Shown: positions 38,307 to 48,316 of the stretch, one piece after another
Layout: each line of letters begins with the position of its first letter
How positions within the stretch are numbered: position 1 is the first letter of the stretch
DNA from: Geosporobacter ferrireducens
GTDB lineage: Bacteria > Bacillota > Clostridia > Peptostreptococcales > Thermotaleaceae
Assembly (NCBI RefSeq): GCF_001750685.1
Contig: NZ_CP017269.1
Span: 4,195,416 to 4,259,415, forward strand
Reading direction: 5' to 3'
Length of the DNA stretch: 64,000 nucleotides
Made by a program: the position numbers and the translations under genes
Notes under the pieces: generated by a model
What the model was told of the DNA's origin: nothing
Databases searched by the model: none
What the model saw: only the letters and a program-made list of their open reading frames with translations

Positions 38307-39734
38307 GTGCTACCTAAATTTGATATTTTAACGCCAGAACAAATCAAATCCGTTCATGATCAAACAATGAGAATTCTTGAAGAAATAGGCATTGAATTTT
38401 CTTATGAGCCTGCAATAGAAGTATTTAAATCTTTTAGTCAAAAAGTAGAAGGCCATCGTGTGTATCTTAAAAGAGAATTTGTAGAAGAGATGGTGAACAA
38501 AGCACCGTCAAAGTTCACTTTACATGCTAGAAATCCAGAAAATAATCTGATTTGTGGCGGTGAAAACATTATTTTCATGCCAGGCTATGGTGCTCCCTTT
38601 ATTCATGAATCTGATGGGACGAAGCGAAACGCAACGATGGAGGATTATAACAACATAGTAAAATTAGCAGGCGCTAGTAAAAACTTGCACATGACCGGTG
38701 GAAATGTTGTAGAACCTACCGACATAGATGATCGGATCAGACATTTAAAAATGATGTACAGTCATATTGTAAATTCAGATAAATGCTTTATGGGAAGTGC
38801 ATCCGGTTATGAAAAAGCTAAAGATTCCATTGAGATGGCAGCACTGCTATTTGGCGGTAAAGAGGTCATTAAAGAGAAACCTGCATTGATTTGTTTGATA
38901 AATTCCGTTACACCATTAAAATATGATGACCGTATGCTGGGTGCATTAATGGCGTATGCAGAAGCAGGGCAGGCGATGGTGATCGCTTCACTGGTAATGT
39001 CGGGATCAACCGGACCCGCTGCACTAGCAGGGGCACTGGCTGTTCAAAACGCTGAGGTATTGGCAGGAATTACCTTGGCTCAATGTATTCATCCAGGGAC
39101 TCCGGTCATCTATGGCTCTACTTCCGCTATAACAGACATGGCAACGGGCTCTTTATCTATTGGCAATCCGGAATGTGCACTATTTACATCTGCTAGCGCC
39201 CAGATGGCTAGATTTTATGGAGTACCATCCCGCGGAGGCGGAGGATTGACAGATGCGAAGATTGCTGATGGGCAGGCAGGTTATGAATCTATGATGACGC
39301 TTATGGCAGCCAGTACGACCGGAATTAACTTCGTACTGCACACTGCAGGAATTTTGCAGTATTTCATGGCTATGTCTTTAGAGAAATTTATGATTGATGA
39401 TGAAATTGCAGGCATGGTTTTGCGGTATCTTCAAGGAATTGATTTTGATGAGGAAAAATTTGCTTTCGATGTGCTTAAACAGGTTGGTCCAGGGGGTCAT
39501 TTCTTGACACAAAAACATACGAAGAAAAATCATAAAATAGAGTTTCGCAGAACGGATTTAAGTGATCGACAATCTTATGACGGCTGGTCAAAGGAAGGAT
39601 TAGATGCGAATAAACGTGCAAACAAGCGGTGGCAAGATGTCCTTGCTAATTATGTGCCGCCTGAGTTAGATCCTCAAGTCAATCAGTTAGTGGAGGATTT
39701 TATAGAAATGAAATCAAAGGAGTTACTCAAGTAA
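38307..39734 (+). CDS. mtgB: MttB-superfamily, non-pyrrolysine quaternary amine:corrinoid methyltransferase (MtgB-like)
   Basis: The protein has 475 residues. It lines up along its length with MtgB-type members of the trimethylamine methyltransferase superfamily (LTPEQIKSVHDQTMRILEEIGIEF near the start; MATGSLSIGNPECALFTSAS and YGVPSRGGGG in the centre). There is no internal amber codon, so it lacks the pyrrolysine of true MttB. Such enzymes demethylate glycine betaine, proline betaine or carnitine. The substrate here is not fixed by sequence alone; glycine betaine is the leading option given the mtg-like gene set. GTG 38307 lies 8 bases after GAGAGG. Confidence 0.9.
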   Translation: MLPKFDILTPEQIKSVHDQTMRILEEIGIEFSYEPAIEVFKSFSQKVEGHRVYLKREFVEEMVNKAPSKFTLHARNPENNLICGGENIIFMPGYGAPFIHESDGTKRNATMEDYNNIVKLAGASKNLHMTGGNVVEPTDIDDRIRHLKMMYSHIVNSDKCFMGSASGYEKAKDSIEMAALLFGGKEVIKEKPALICLINSVTPLKYDDRMLGALMAYAEAGQAMVIASLVMSGSTGPAALAGALAVQNAEVLAGITLAQCIHPGTPVIYGSTSAITDMATGSLSIGNPECALFTSASAQMARFYGVPSRGGGGLTDAKIADGQAGYESMMTLMAASTTGINFVLHTAGILQYFMAMSLEKFMIDDEIAGMVLRYLQGIDFDEEKFAFDVLKQVGPGGHFLTQKHTKKNHKIEFRRTDLSDRQSYDGWSKEGLDANKRANKRWQDVLANYVPPELDPQVNQLVEDFIEMKSKELLK

Positions 39735-39774
39735 TTTGAATAAAATACAAATTTTCAATGGGAGGTAAAAATTT

Positions 39775-40419
39775 ATGAAAGAAATTTTTGAAGAAATCAA
39801 AGAAGCTGTGATTGATGGGGATGAAGATTTAGCTGCGGAGTTAGCGCAACGGGTTTTAGATGAGAAGATTAATCCGGTAGAAGCTGTTCAAAATGGATAT
39901 ATCAAAGGAATTGAGGAAATAGGAAATAGTTGGAAGGCAGGAGAAGCTTTTTTACCTGATGTCATGATGGCTGCAGATGCGATGAAATCGGGATTAGCGG
40001 TTCTTGAATCGGCAATAGCAGAACTTGGGAGTACAGGAGCTAAAGAGGTTGGAAAAATTGTATTAGGAACTGTTCAAGGGGATATCCATGATATTGGGAA
40101 AAACATTGTAGGCGCTTTGCTTACTGCTGCTGGATTTAAAGTTTATGATATTGGGATTGATCAGAAACCGGAAGACTTTTTAGCGAAGGCTGAGGAAGTA
40201 GGTGCAAAGGTTATTGCAGCCAGTGCACTGCTAACAACGACCATGAGTGCCCAAAGAGATTTAATTGTCTACCTAGAGGAAAAAAATGTAAGGGATAAAT
40301 ATAAAGTAATTATTGGCGGTGGTCCAACCAACCAGAAATGGGCAAATGAAATTAAAGCCGATGGTTGGTCAGAGACCGCAGATGAAGCGGTAGAACTTTG
40401 TAAGCAGATTTTCATCTAA
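39775..40419 (+). CDS. mtgC: Corrinoid methyltransferase protein, copy 4 (MtgC-like)
   Basis: The protein has 214 residues, with a helical cap domain and a B12-binding domain with QGDIHDIGKNI and cobalt-ligand His105. It follows the MttB homologue by 40 bp, with GGGAGG before ATG 39775, and is the likely direct methyl acceptor of that enzyme, handing the group to the MtgA-like protein. Confidence 0.92.
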   Translation: MKEIFEEIKEAVIDGDEDLAAELAQRVLDEKINPVEAVQNGYIKGIEEIGNSWKAGEAFLPDVMMAADAMKSGLAVLESAIAELGSTGAKEVGKIVLGTVQGDIHDIGKNIVGALLTAAGFKVYDIGIDQKPEDFLAKAEEVGAKVIAASALLTTTMSAQRDLIVYLEEKNVRDKYKVIIGGGPTNQKWANEIKADGWSETADEAVELCKQIFI

Positions 40420-40510
40420 ATAACTTAAATGCCCATAAACAAATGATCGAACCGCAGTACGCTATTTGCAGGTCTGAACTTGGATATATCTGAGTTCAGA
40501 CCTTTAGCAG

Positions 40511-40674
40511 TATATAGATGTGTGACTGGGACATTTAACATTCAACCCGATTTAAGTCCTAGATCATGGTAGGGGAGGAGCTGTGGTCCTCCCGAAAATG
40601 CAGCGGACAGACACAAGGCCTGCCCCTACGGTCTTGGATGGATAAGTAAGCTTTCTCAGTCACACATCTATATA
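40511..40674. repeat. MITE-like element bounded by perfect 18-bp inverted repeats
   Basis: TATATAGATGTGTGACTG (40511-40528) is the exact reverse complement of 40657-40674. The interior contains a GTAGGGG...CCCCTAC fold and the segment CACAAGGCCTGCCCCTAC (about 40611-40628), which recurs at 51584-51600 with one change. It is noncoding. It may be a small non-autonomous mobile element or a REP-like structured repeat. Confidence 0.65.
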
Positions 40675-40742
40675 GATATACGCCTTTTAAATATAACCTA
40701 TTTTCTTTCGTAGGCACAGACCTGGGTGTCTGCCCACTTCAT

Positions 40743-40768
40743 ATTCGGGACGGTGTATCGTCCCGAAT
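40743..40768. repeat. Perfect hairpin and dispersed-repeat tail before second BCCT gene
   Basis: ATTCGGGACG and CGTCCCGAAT form a 10-bp stem with a 6-nt loop. The adjoining AATCAAGTTTCTCA (40771-40784) recurs at 51652-51665. With 40511-40674 it fills most of the 419-bp gap after mtgC; no gene is seen there. Confidence 0.6.
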
Positions 40769-40838
40769 AAAATCAAGTTTCTCATTTAAATATCGATATT
40801 AAGAACAAACATTTTTTATTGTTAGAGGAGGCACAACG

Positions 40839-42335
40839 ATGAAGAAGCAGAAGGATCAAAAAGTGTTCTTTATTTCACTGTTCGTTGTGTTCTCCATTGT
40901 TCTCTGGGGTATACTGGATTCAGAGGGCTTTGGCAGAGCTTCAGCGGGAGTATTTAACTTTCTGGTAGATAAATTTGGATGGTTTTACCTTTTATCGATG
41001 TTCTCTTTTGTGGTTTTTTCAGTGGTTTTAGCCTTTAGCAAATATGGCAGAATAAGGTTAGGTCCGGATGATTCAGAACCGGAGTATTCTTATATTTCGT
41101 GGTTTGCTATGCTGTTTAGTGCGGGGATGGGCATAGGCCTTGTGTTCTGGGGTGTGGCAGAACCACTCAATCACTTTATGGCACCCCTTGGAATTGAAGC
41201 AGGTACGCCTGCTGCTGCAGATTTTGCAATCAAAAAATCTTTCTTCCACTGGGGATTACATCCTTGGGCAAATTATAGCGTTATGGGTTTAGCACTTGCC
41301 TACTTCCAATTTAGAAAAAATAAGCCGGGCTTGATCAGCAGCGTTTTTTATCCGCTTATAGGAGAAAAAGGAGTTAAAGGTCCTATTGGTCATGCAATTG
41401 ATATTCTAGCTATTTTTGCAACTGTAGCAGGTGTTGCGACATCTTTAGGTCTAGGCACTCTTCAAATCAATAGTGGATTAAGTCATCTCTTCGGAGTTCC
41501 TAATCATATACCTATACAAATTTCTATTATTGCCATTATTACAATAATGTTTATGTTGTCTGCAGTAACTGGAATTGACAAAGGAATCAAGTGGCTTTCT
41601 AATATTAATCTCTCTTTGGCGGCTTTATTGATGTTATTAGGAGTCTTGATCGGACCTTCGGCAATGATTATTAATGTATTTACTAATGGGCTAGGACTAT
41701 ATCTTGGGGATCTAATTAGAGATAGTTTTTACGTGGAAGCTTTTGGTGACAGCAGTTGGTTGGGTGGTTGGACAATCTTTTACTGGGCTTGGTGGATTGC
41801 ATGGGCACCTTTTGTAGGAACCTTCATTGCGCGGATTTCTAAGGGCAGAACCATTCGAGAATTTATAGCTGGTGTACTTTTGCTTCCAACTCTTGGGTCC
41901 TTTCTGTGGTTTGCTACATTTGGCACATTAGGTATAAATTTAGGGCCAGATGTAGCCTCAGAAGCGATTAAGAGTACGCCGACAGCCTTCTTTGTCGTTA
42001 TGAGTCATTATCCTATGGGAGGCATTCTCTCCTTTGTGGCCGTTATACTTCTATGTACTTTCTTTGTTACTTCAGCGGATTCAGCAACCTTTGTACTGGG
42101 AATGATGTCTGCTAATGGAGCATTGAATCCGAATACGGGCAGAAAAGTAGTATGGGCTGTAATTCAATCTTTATTGGCATTTGTATTGATGCTGGCTGGA
42201 GGGTTAGGCGCGCTGCAGACAGCATCCATTGCAGCGGCATTTCCCTTTACCATAGTAATGATTTTCTGTATGGTATCTCTTATGAAGGAGCTTGGCCAAG
42301 AGCAAGGCATTCGCCATAAAGAGAACAGCTTTTAA
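40839..42335 (+). CDS. BCCT-family transporter, copy 2
   Basis: The protein has 498 residues and twelve predicted helices, with the family motifs GMGIGLVFWGVAEP and WTIFYWAWWIAWAPF followed by ISKGRTIREFI. It is a paralogue of the BCCT at 36753-38261. It starts at ATG 40839 after AGAGGAGGC, but a repeat-rich gap separates it from mtgC, so it is probably a separate transcription unit. It may take up a second amine substrate, or act with different affinity. Confidence 0.93.
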   Translation: MKKQKDQKVFFISLFVVFSIVLWGILDSEGFGRASAGVFNFLVDKFGWFYLLSMFSFVVFSVVLAFSKYGRIRLGPDDSEPEYSYISWFAMLFSAGMGIGLVFWGVAEPLNHFMAPLGIEAGTPAAADFAIKKSFFHWGLHPWANYSVMGLALAYFQFRKNKPGLISSVFYPLIGEKGVKGPIGHAIDILAIFATVAGVATSLGLGTLQINSGLSHLFGVPNHIPIQISIIAIITIMFMLSAVTGIDKGIKWLSNINLSLAALLMLLGVLIGPSAMIINVFTNGLGLYLGDLIRDSFYVEAFGDSSWLGGWTIFYWAWWIAWAPFVGTFIARISKGRTIREFIAGVLLLPTLGSFLWFATFGTLGINLGPDVASEAIKSTPTAFFVVMSHYPMGGILSFVAVILLCTFFVTSADSATFVLGMMSANGALNPNTGRKVVWAVIQSLLAFVLMLAGGLGALQTASIAAAFPFTIVMIFCMVSLMKELGQEQGIRHKENSF

Positions 42336-42355
42336 GATAAAGGATCTAAGCATAG

Positions 42356-42396
42356 AAGTCCCTAAGAGATTAATAAATAATCGCTTAGGGACTTTA
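42356..42396. terminator. Terminator after second BCCT gene
   Basis: AAGTCCCTAAG (42356-42366) and CTTAGGGACTT (42384-42394) are exact 11-bp reverse complements with a 17-nt loop; only three T residues end the stem. Confidence 0.7.
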
Positions 42397-42559
42397 CCCC
42401 ATCAGAGATAAAAAAACAGTTATATTTCCAGAAGTGTTAAGTATAACTGTAAAATGAATCAGGTTACTTTGAAAAAACAAGATATGATATAATAAATATA
42501 CTTGCTTAAAAGTTTCCAAATAAGGCAATTATATTTGAAGTTTATAAAAGGAGGGTAAT

Positions 42560-43192
42560 ATGACAGATATCAATTGGTTAGAATGGTTAGGCTATCTTGC
42601 ATCGGTTTTGATAGCTATATCTCTTTTGATGAGCTCTATTGTAAAACTGCGCCTATATAATCTTGTAGGTTCTGCGCTATTTACAGTCTATGGCTTTTCC
42701 ATCGGAGCACTGCCTGTAGGGATCATAAATCTGTTCATTTTCTTTATCAATATTTATTACCTTTATAAAATATATTCGGAAAAAGAATATTTTCAAATTT
42801 TGGAGATTGGTAAGGATGACAAATACCTACAGCATTTTCTGGATTACTATGAAAAGGATATTAGAAGATTTTTTCCGGAGTTTCAAAAGAATATCGGAGA
42901 AAAAAGTATTGGTTTTTATATTTTAAGGAATCTCCTACCGGCAGGTATCTTTATCGCATCCCACTATAATGCAGAAACTCTATGGATCGATGTGGATTTT
43001 GCCATTCCGGAATATCGGGATTTTAAGACTGGCAAATATTTTTTTACAGAAAGAAGAGAGGTGTTTCTTTCCAAAGGATATACGAAGTTTTATACCCATA
43101 CAATCAACCCTGTGCATCGGAAATACTTGAAAAAAATGGGATTTACTGAATCAAATGTAGCGGATCAAGTCATACTAGTAAAAAACATATAG
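42560..43192 (+). CDS. YgjV-like membrane domain fused to a GNAT-like domain
   Basis: The protein has 210 residues. The first 75 residues form two or three membrane helices of the YgjV (Imp-YgjV) type: WLGYLASVLIAISLLMSSIVKLRLYNLVGS, here shown only in part by position 8-37. The second half is soluble. IPEYRDFKTGKYFF, about residues 150-165, and NPVHRKYLKKMGF near the end resemble the acetyl-CoA loop and last strand of GNAT acetyltransferases. GAGGGTAAT precedes ATG 42560. The function is unknown; the second-half assignment is inference from motif shape. Confidence 0.65.
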   Translation: MTDINWLEWLGYLASVLIAISLLMSSIVKLRLYNLVGSALFTVYGFSIGALPVGIINLFIFFINIYYLYKIYSEKEYFQILEIGKDDKYLQHFLDYYEKDIRRFFPEFQKNIGEKSIGFYILRNLLPAGIFIASHYNAETLWIDVDFAIPEYRDFKTGKYFFTERREVFLSKGYTKFYTHTINPVHRKYLKKMGFTESNVADQVILVKNI

Positions 43193-43277
43193 ATTATGAA
43201 ATTTATGAAACAATAAAGGATTTTCAACTGTTTTGTAGAATCTTGAAAATGAAAACGGCATAAAGGAGTGTTTAAGA

Positions 43278-43976
43278 ATGAGTATACATATTGGTGCAAA
43301 ACCAGGCGACATTGCCGAAACTATATTGCTCCCAGGGGATCCCATGCGGGCTAAGTTTATCGCCGAAACGATGCTTGAGAACCTCGTTTGTTACAATGAA
43401 GTAAGAGGGATGTATGGTTTTACCGGAACGTATAAGGGAAAGAGAGTATCTGTACAAGGTACAGGGATGGGTATTCCTTCCATTTCTATTTATGTGAATG
43501 AACTGATCACAAGCTACAATGTGAAGAACTTAATCCGTATTGGGACTTGTGGTGCTATGCAGGAGAATATTAAATTAAGAGACGTAATTTTAGCGATGTC
43601 ATCTTCTACGGACTCCAGTGTCAACAGGCTTCGCTTTAATGGCATGGATTATGCTCCAACAGCAAGCTTTAAGCTGCTGAAACAGGCATATGATATCGCT
43701 CAAAGCAAAGGAATCGAGGCGAAGGTTGGCAGTATATTAACCTCGGATACCTTCTATGGGGATGAACCGGATACCTGGAAAAAATGGGCCCAGTTTGGGG
43801 TTTTGGCTGTTGAGATGGAAACTACGGCATTATACACCCTGGCAGCAAAGTTTGGGGTAGATGCCCTTACAATTCTAACTGTTAGCGACAGCCTTGTTAC
43901 CCATGAACTGACTACTGCTCAGGAGCGGCAGGAGACCTTTACCAAGATGATCGAGATTGCTTTAGAACTGGCATAA
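43278..43976 (+). CDS. deoD: Purine nucleoside phosphorylase, DeoD type
   Basis: The protein has 232 residues. The N-terminal [13 protein letters not shown] phosphate loop, [23 protein letters not shown] and the ribose-binding VEMETTALY glutamates are all in place, as is the catalytic aspartate region TVSDSLV. It cleaves purine (deoxy)nucleosides with phosphate to free base and (deoxy)ribose-1-phosphate in the cytoplasm. AAAGGAG precedes ATG 43278. No other nucleoside salvage gene is adjacent. Confidence 0.96.
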   Translation: MSIHIGAKPGDIAETILLPGDPMRAKFIAETMLENLVCYNEVRGMYGFTGTYKGKRVSVQGTGMGIPSISIYVNELITSYNVKNLIRIGTCGAMQENIKLRDVILAMSSSTDSSVNRLRFNGMDYAPTASFKLLKQAYDIAQSKGIEAKVGSILTSDTFYGDEPDTWKKWAQFGVLAVEMETTALYTLAAKFGVDALTILTVSDSLVTHELTTAQERQETFTKMIEIALELA

Positions 43977-43985
43977 TGATAAATG

Positions 43986-44018
43986 GAAAGAGCAGCGAAG
44001 ATTTTCGCTGCTCTTTCT
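43986..44018. terminator. Bidirectional terminator between deoD and the RND gene
   Basis: GAAAGAGCAGCGAA (43986-43999) and TTCGCTGCTCTTTC (44004-44017) are exact 14-bp reverse complements with a 4-nt loop between converging genes. Confidence 0.88.
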
Positions 44019-44022
44019 ATAT

Positions 44023-47000
44023 CTAAGACAATTGCTTATGCTTTATTTTATCTATTTTCGCTTCCACCATACTATAAACTATAGGAATAACGACAAGTGT
44101 GAGTAGTGTGGAAACCATTAAGCCGCACATAAGGGCGATAGACATGGGTCGAAACAGTTCACTGCCCGAAAGTACCAAAGGGGTAAGGCCGATTACGGTA
44201 GTAGTCGTACTCAGCATAATAGGCCTAAAGCGTTTATTTACTGCTTCCAAACAAGCTTCTGTAATCCCTTTCCCCTGATTTCTTTCTTCGTTGATAAAAT
44301 CCAGGAGCACAATCGCGTTGTTTACTACAATTCCCAGCAGGCTAACCATGCCCAGTAATCCAGTAAAAGACAATGGTTGGCGGAGAAGGAACAAACCTAC
44401 AATAGATCCGATTACAGATAAGGGTATGGTTAATAAAATGACTAACGGCTGTATGAAAGAATTGAATTGAATGAGAAGAATGCCATATACCAGTAGTAAG
44501 GCAAAGATTGCAAAAGTACCGATGCTGCCGAAATGCTCTTGAATCTTCTCTCTTTCTCCGTCAAACACTACCTGCACATCTTCTAATTCTAGTTCTTCCA
44601 ATCCTTTCTGCAATTGCCTTTGTATATCGACTGAACTAAATCCAGGTTTTACATCACTATAGATGGTGACAGATTTTTCCCTGTCATATTTTTTGATATT
44701 AGGAATCTGTGGTCTAAGCTGTACTTCCGCAATTTCCTTAAGCAATACTTTGCTGCCTGTGGCAGAAGATTTAATTTTTAGATTCTCCAGCACCTCTTGG
44801 GATTCTGCATTGCCCTTTAAGAGGATATTGTATTCATTGCCTTCATCCCGAAAGACCGAAGCGGTTCTACCCATCAAAGCAATATTTAACTCGTTTTGGA
44901 TATCGTATTTTGTAACAGCAAAAAAGCTTGCTTTTTCAGTATCGATATCTACATAAAATTCATATATTTTATCTGCAAAATCATCGTCAATATTAATCGT
45001 TCTCGGAAGGCTTGAAAGATAATGACTAACTTCTCTTGCAGCTGTCTCCAGTTTTTCCATATCTTCACCGGCTACGCGGACACGTACCGGGGCCCCAATG
45101 GGTTCTCCTTGTTCGAGTTGTTTAACGGTTGCCGTTCCTCCGGAAATTTCTTCATTTAAAATTTCCTGTAAATAATCTACAAAAGTCGTATTGGATTTAA
45201 ATCGTTTTTCAGCCTTTAAATCTACTTTGATCATAATTTGGGCAAAGTCCTGGGACTGGGTATAAATCGGCAGGGTATTGTAAAACTTCGGAAGCCCATC
45301 ACCAATGGCTGCCGTATAGCTTACTACTTCTTTCTGTTCCTTTAGAATCGAAGCTACTTGCTCTACTAGAACTTCTGTTTTATGAATATTGCCACTGGAT
45401 TCTGTGCGTATATCAATATAAAGGATATCTGTATCTGCTTTTGGAAAGAACTGTAATCCAAGTTGTGTTGCTAACAGGAGAGACATAACAAAAACAGAAA
45501 GGGCTAAAAAAACAGTTCTTTTCTTTTTGGACATGCCCAGGTGAAGCATGTGATCAAAGAAGCTACGTATACGATAGCCTTTTTCAGAGGCAGTGCTTTT
45601 TTTGAAGAATAAGAATGCCATCGTAGGTGTTACCAAGAGGGCCACCAAATAGGAGGCTGATAGAGAGATCATGATAATTAGCGGTAAACTTTTAATATAC
45701 TCTCCAGCCATAGAAGGAAGCATCAATAATGGAGTAAAGGCAGCTACGGTTGTCAGTGTAGAGGACAAGATTGGAATGGCCACTTCCCGGACTCCTTCTA
45801 TACATGCCTGCATTCTCTCCACATCCTGATCGATCTTTACTTGTATTGAATCACTTACAACAATAGCGTTATCTACCAGCATGCCCAGTGCAATAATCAA
45901 AGCTGTAATGGAAATCTGGTGAATGGGTATACCCAGTAGTTCCATCATCACAAAGGTTGACAAAATGGATAGTGGGATGGCGGTTGAAACAATTACTGCA
46001 TTTCGGAATCCCATACCAACAAATACGACAATAATTACAAATAGAATTCCTGTGATTAGATTAAGAACAAAATTGTTAACAGACTGACTTACATCCTTCG
46101 GTTGATAGAGTACCTGATCAAAGTATATATCCTGGGGTAAATCCGCTTTTAAGGCATTCATTTTTTTTTCTACGGATTTACCGATAATGACAATATTTTT
46201 ATTTTCTTGAAAATATCCTGTCAGCAGTACTGCATTACGGCCATCTTGCTGGATACGATAGTTGGAGTCTTCTAAGTCCATTGTTACTTTAGCGATATCT
46301 TTGAGCCGTATGACTGCACCGCTGTTTTTGGAACCTGTAAGTATGGTGTTTTCAATCTCCTTTAAGCTTGAAAAAGTTCCTGTAGTCGTGACATTAAATC
46401 TTGCTTCATCATTTTTAATTTGTCCCAATGGAATCGCTATGTTTTGGGCTTGAAGCACTTGGACAACATCCTGTAAAGAAAGTTGGTACTGATTGATTTG
46501 ACTGATATCTACTTCAATTTTGATTTCTTTTTCCTGTTTACCGTGAATATCAAAACGGGAAATTCCATTAATTTTGCTCAGTTCTTTTTTGAAAATTTCA
46601 GCATAGGCAGCCAACTCCTCGTAAGAGTAGTTCTCGCCAGACATACTGATGATGATTCCGGCAGTATCTGTCAGGTCTGTATTGATTTGAATGGGATGAA
46701 CTTCTTTCGGCAGTTCATTTTGTATATCCTCCATTTTCTGACGCAAGTCAGTCCATGATTTTTCGATCTTTGCATCTTGGGTGAGACGCACAACTACGAT
46801 AGATAGTCCATTTCTAGACTGAGATTCAGAATAATCATACCCCTTTAATTCTGCTGCTTCATCTTCAATTTTTCGCGTTACCAGCTTTTCCACTTCTTCA
46901 GGAGAAGCGCCGGGGTAAACCGTCGTAATAATAGCAATGCTGGGTGTAATATCAGGATTTTCCTGCTTAGGTGTGATGTAATAGCTATAAAAGCCTGCAA

Positions 47001-47073
47001 TCATCATAAGCACTGCCAGAAAGAGGGTTACTTTTCTTTCCTTGATGGCACCAGCGATAAGTCCTTTTCCCAT
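44023..47073 (-). CDS. RND (AcrB/MMPL-type) efflux transporter
   Basis: The protein has 1016 residues with the internal duplication of HAE/RND pumps. A first membrane helix leads to a large outer loop (PGASPEEVEKLVTRKIEDE is the usual start), then a bundle with ALIIALGMLVDNAIVVSD, whose Asp carries the proton path. This is repeated in the C-terminal half (LGIVVNNAIVLLDFI; LSTTTTVIGLTPL). It works with the lipoprotein adaptor encoded immediately upstream. There is no outer-membrane channel gene here, as is usual for such pumps in Gram-positive type bacteria. Expression is probably set by the TetR repressor upstream. Confidence 0.93.
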   Translation of the reverse strand: MGKGLIAGAIKERKVTLFLAVLMMIAGFYSYYITPKQENPDITPSIAIITTVYPGASPEEVEKLVTRKIEDEAAELKGYDYSESQSRNGLSIVVVRLTQDAKIEKSWTDLRQKMEDIQNELPKEVHPIQINTDLTDTAGIIISMSGENYSYEELAAYAEIFKKELSKINGISRFDIHGKQEKEIKIEVDISQINQYQLSLQDVVQVLQAQNIAIPLGQIKNDEARFNVTTTGTFSSLKEIENTILTGSKNSGAVIRLKDIAKVTMDLEDSNYRIQQDGRNAVLLTGYFQENKNIVIIGKSVEKKMNALKADLPQDIYFDQVLYQPKDVSQSVNNFVLNLITGILFVIIVVFVGMGFRNAVIVSTAIPLSILSTFVMMELLGIPIHQISITALIIALGMLVDNAIVVSDSIQVKIDQDVERMQACIEGVREVAIPILSSTLTTVAAFTPLLMLPSMAGEYIKSLPLIIMISLSASYLVALLVTPTMAFLFFKKSTASEKGYRIRSFFDHMLHLGMSKKKRTVFLALSVFVMSLLLATQLGLQFFPKADTDILYIDIRTESSGNIHKTEVLVEQVASILKEQKEVVSYTAAIGDGLPKFYNTLPIYTQSQDFAQIMIKVDLKAEKRFKSNTTFVDYLQEILNEEISGGTATVKQLEQGEPIGAPVRVRVAGEDMEKLETAAREVSHYLSSLPRTINIDDDFADKIYEFYVDIDTEKASFFAVTKYDIQNELNIALMGRTASVFRDEGNEYNILLKGNAESQEVLENLKIKSSATGSKVLLKEIAEVQLRPQIPNIKKYDREKSVTIYSDVKPGFSSVDIQRQLQKGLEELELEDVQVVFDGEREKIQEHFGSIGTFAIFALLLVYGILLIQFNSFIQPLVILLTIPLSVIGSIVGLFLLRQPLSFTGLLGMVSLLGIVVNNAIVLLDFINEERNQGKGITEACLEAVNKRFRPIMLSTTTTVIGLTPLVLSGSELFRPMSIALMCGLMVSTLLTLVVIPIVYSMVEAKIDKIKHKQLS

Positions 47074-47087
47074 GGTATTTTCCCCCT

Positions 47088-48290
47088 TTAATTCTGAACG
47101 GAAACAAAATCTTGATCTTTGAGTTTTTTCATACCTTCGATAACAAGTTGTTCGTCGGCTTTTAAGCCCTCAACCTTAACCATATTGCCTGATACTTCTG
47201 ACAATCGGATTTTTCTTTGATGGGCTTGGTCATTTTGCATTACGAATACATAGTCTTCACCATTAGACAGGATGGCTGTTATGGGTATCCATATTCCAAG
47301 TGCTTCATCGATAATAAAATCTACCTGACCAATTGCGCCAATGGGCCAGTTATTATTTGGCAGAGCAATTTCTACAGCATATGTGAGGGTTGCTTCATCA
47401 GGTGTTTGATTGATATTGCTCACTCCTCCCTCTATTTCTTCACCATTTATCCGAATTTTTGCCTTAGTTCCTATGTTGACCTTCTTTAGATCTTTTGAAG
47501 ACAGGCCCACCTTTACAACCTGCTGGTCATCTCTCACCACCACTACAGGATAGCCTGCCGGAGCCAATTCACCTTCTTTATATAATAGATCTACTACATA
47601 CCCCTCTCCATTAGAATGCAAAAGTGCATCTTCGATTAAGCTGGCTTTGTATTTATAATCAGCAGCAGCTTGATCCAGCTGTCCTTTGGCAGCAGCCTGA
47701 TCCTCTGCACGGGAGCCATTTTTCGCTTTCTTTTCCATTTCCTTTGCAGTAGTATAGTCAGCTTCTCTGGCTTCCAATTCTACTTTGGCTTTATCCAACT
47801 CACTCTGGGAAATGGCGCCGGATCCATACAGGTGTTGCATTTTTTCATAATGATCTTTTGCAAAAGTATATGCAGCCTCAGCCTTTTTTACATTGGCTTC
47901 CATCTGTTTAATATCTTCTGGAACAGCGCCATTAACAGCTTTTGCATATTCAGCTTGTGCGGCATTCAGCTGTCCCTGGGAAGCGGCAAGGCTGTAGCTC
48001 AAATCTTTTGTATCTAACTGTACCAGTGGTTGACCTGCTTTAATTTTTTCTCCTTTTTTTACGAGAATCTTATCAATTTTTCCAGAACTCTTAAAAGCCA
48101 GTTTTTTTATAGATGCTGCTTCTACGATACCTGTATATTCTAAAACTACAGGCCGGCTTTCTTCCTGTATGGACAGAAGCTTAACAGGCTTTGGTTTTTG
48201 AGAGGTTTCATTATCCTGGGTATCTATAGAGCAGCCTGTAGTCCAAGTAAGCATAAGAAGTACCATCCATACTGAAATTATTTTCTTCAT
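47088..48290 (-). CDS. RND efflux adaptor lipoprotein (HlyD/AcrA-like)
   Basis: The protein has 400 residues. The signal peptide ends in the lipobox TWTTGC, so the protein is lipid-anchored outside the membrane. A biotinyl-lipoyl-like half-domain (IDKILVKKGEKIKAGQPLVQLD) is followed by a long alpha-helical hairpin (about residues 85-190, rich in Ala, Lys and Glu), a second lipoyl half (NGEGYVVDLLYKEGELAPAG) and the beta-barrel. The ATG at 48290 follows GGGGGAGATTTTT; longer starts lack a ribosome site. It couples to the pump gene 14 bases downstream. Confidence 0.92.
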   Translation of the reverse strand: MKKIISVWMVLLMLTWTTGCSIDTQDNETSQKPKPVKLLSIQEESRPVVLEYTGIVEAASIKKLAFKSSGKIDKILVKKGEKIKAGQPLVQLDTKDLSYSLAASQGQLNAAQAEYAKAVNGAVPEDIKQMEANVKKAEAAYTFAKDHYEKMQHLYGSGAISQSELDKAKVELEAREADYTTAKEMEKKAKNGSRAEDQAAAKGQLDQAAADYKYKASLIEDALLHSNGEGYVVDLLYKEGELAPAGYPVVVVRDDQQVVKVGLSSKDLKKVNIGTKAKIRINGEEIEGGVSNINQTPDEATLTYAVEIALPNNNWPIGAIGQVDFIIDEALGIWIPITAILSNGEDYVFVMQNDQAHQRKIRLSEVSGNMVKVEGLKADEQLVIEGMKKLKDQDFVSVQN

Positions 48291-48316
48291 AAAAATCTCC
48301 CCCAATGGCAATTGAT

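Noticed and set aside
38307..39734. Possible pyrrolysine-containing MttB
   Set aside because: No in-frame TAG occurs within the gene, which matches the non-pyrrolysine MtgB type.
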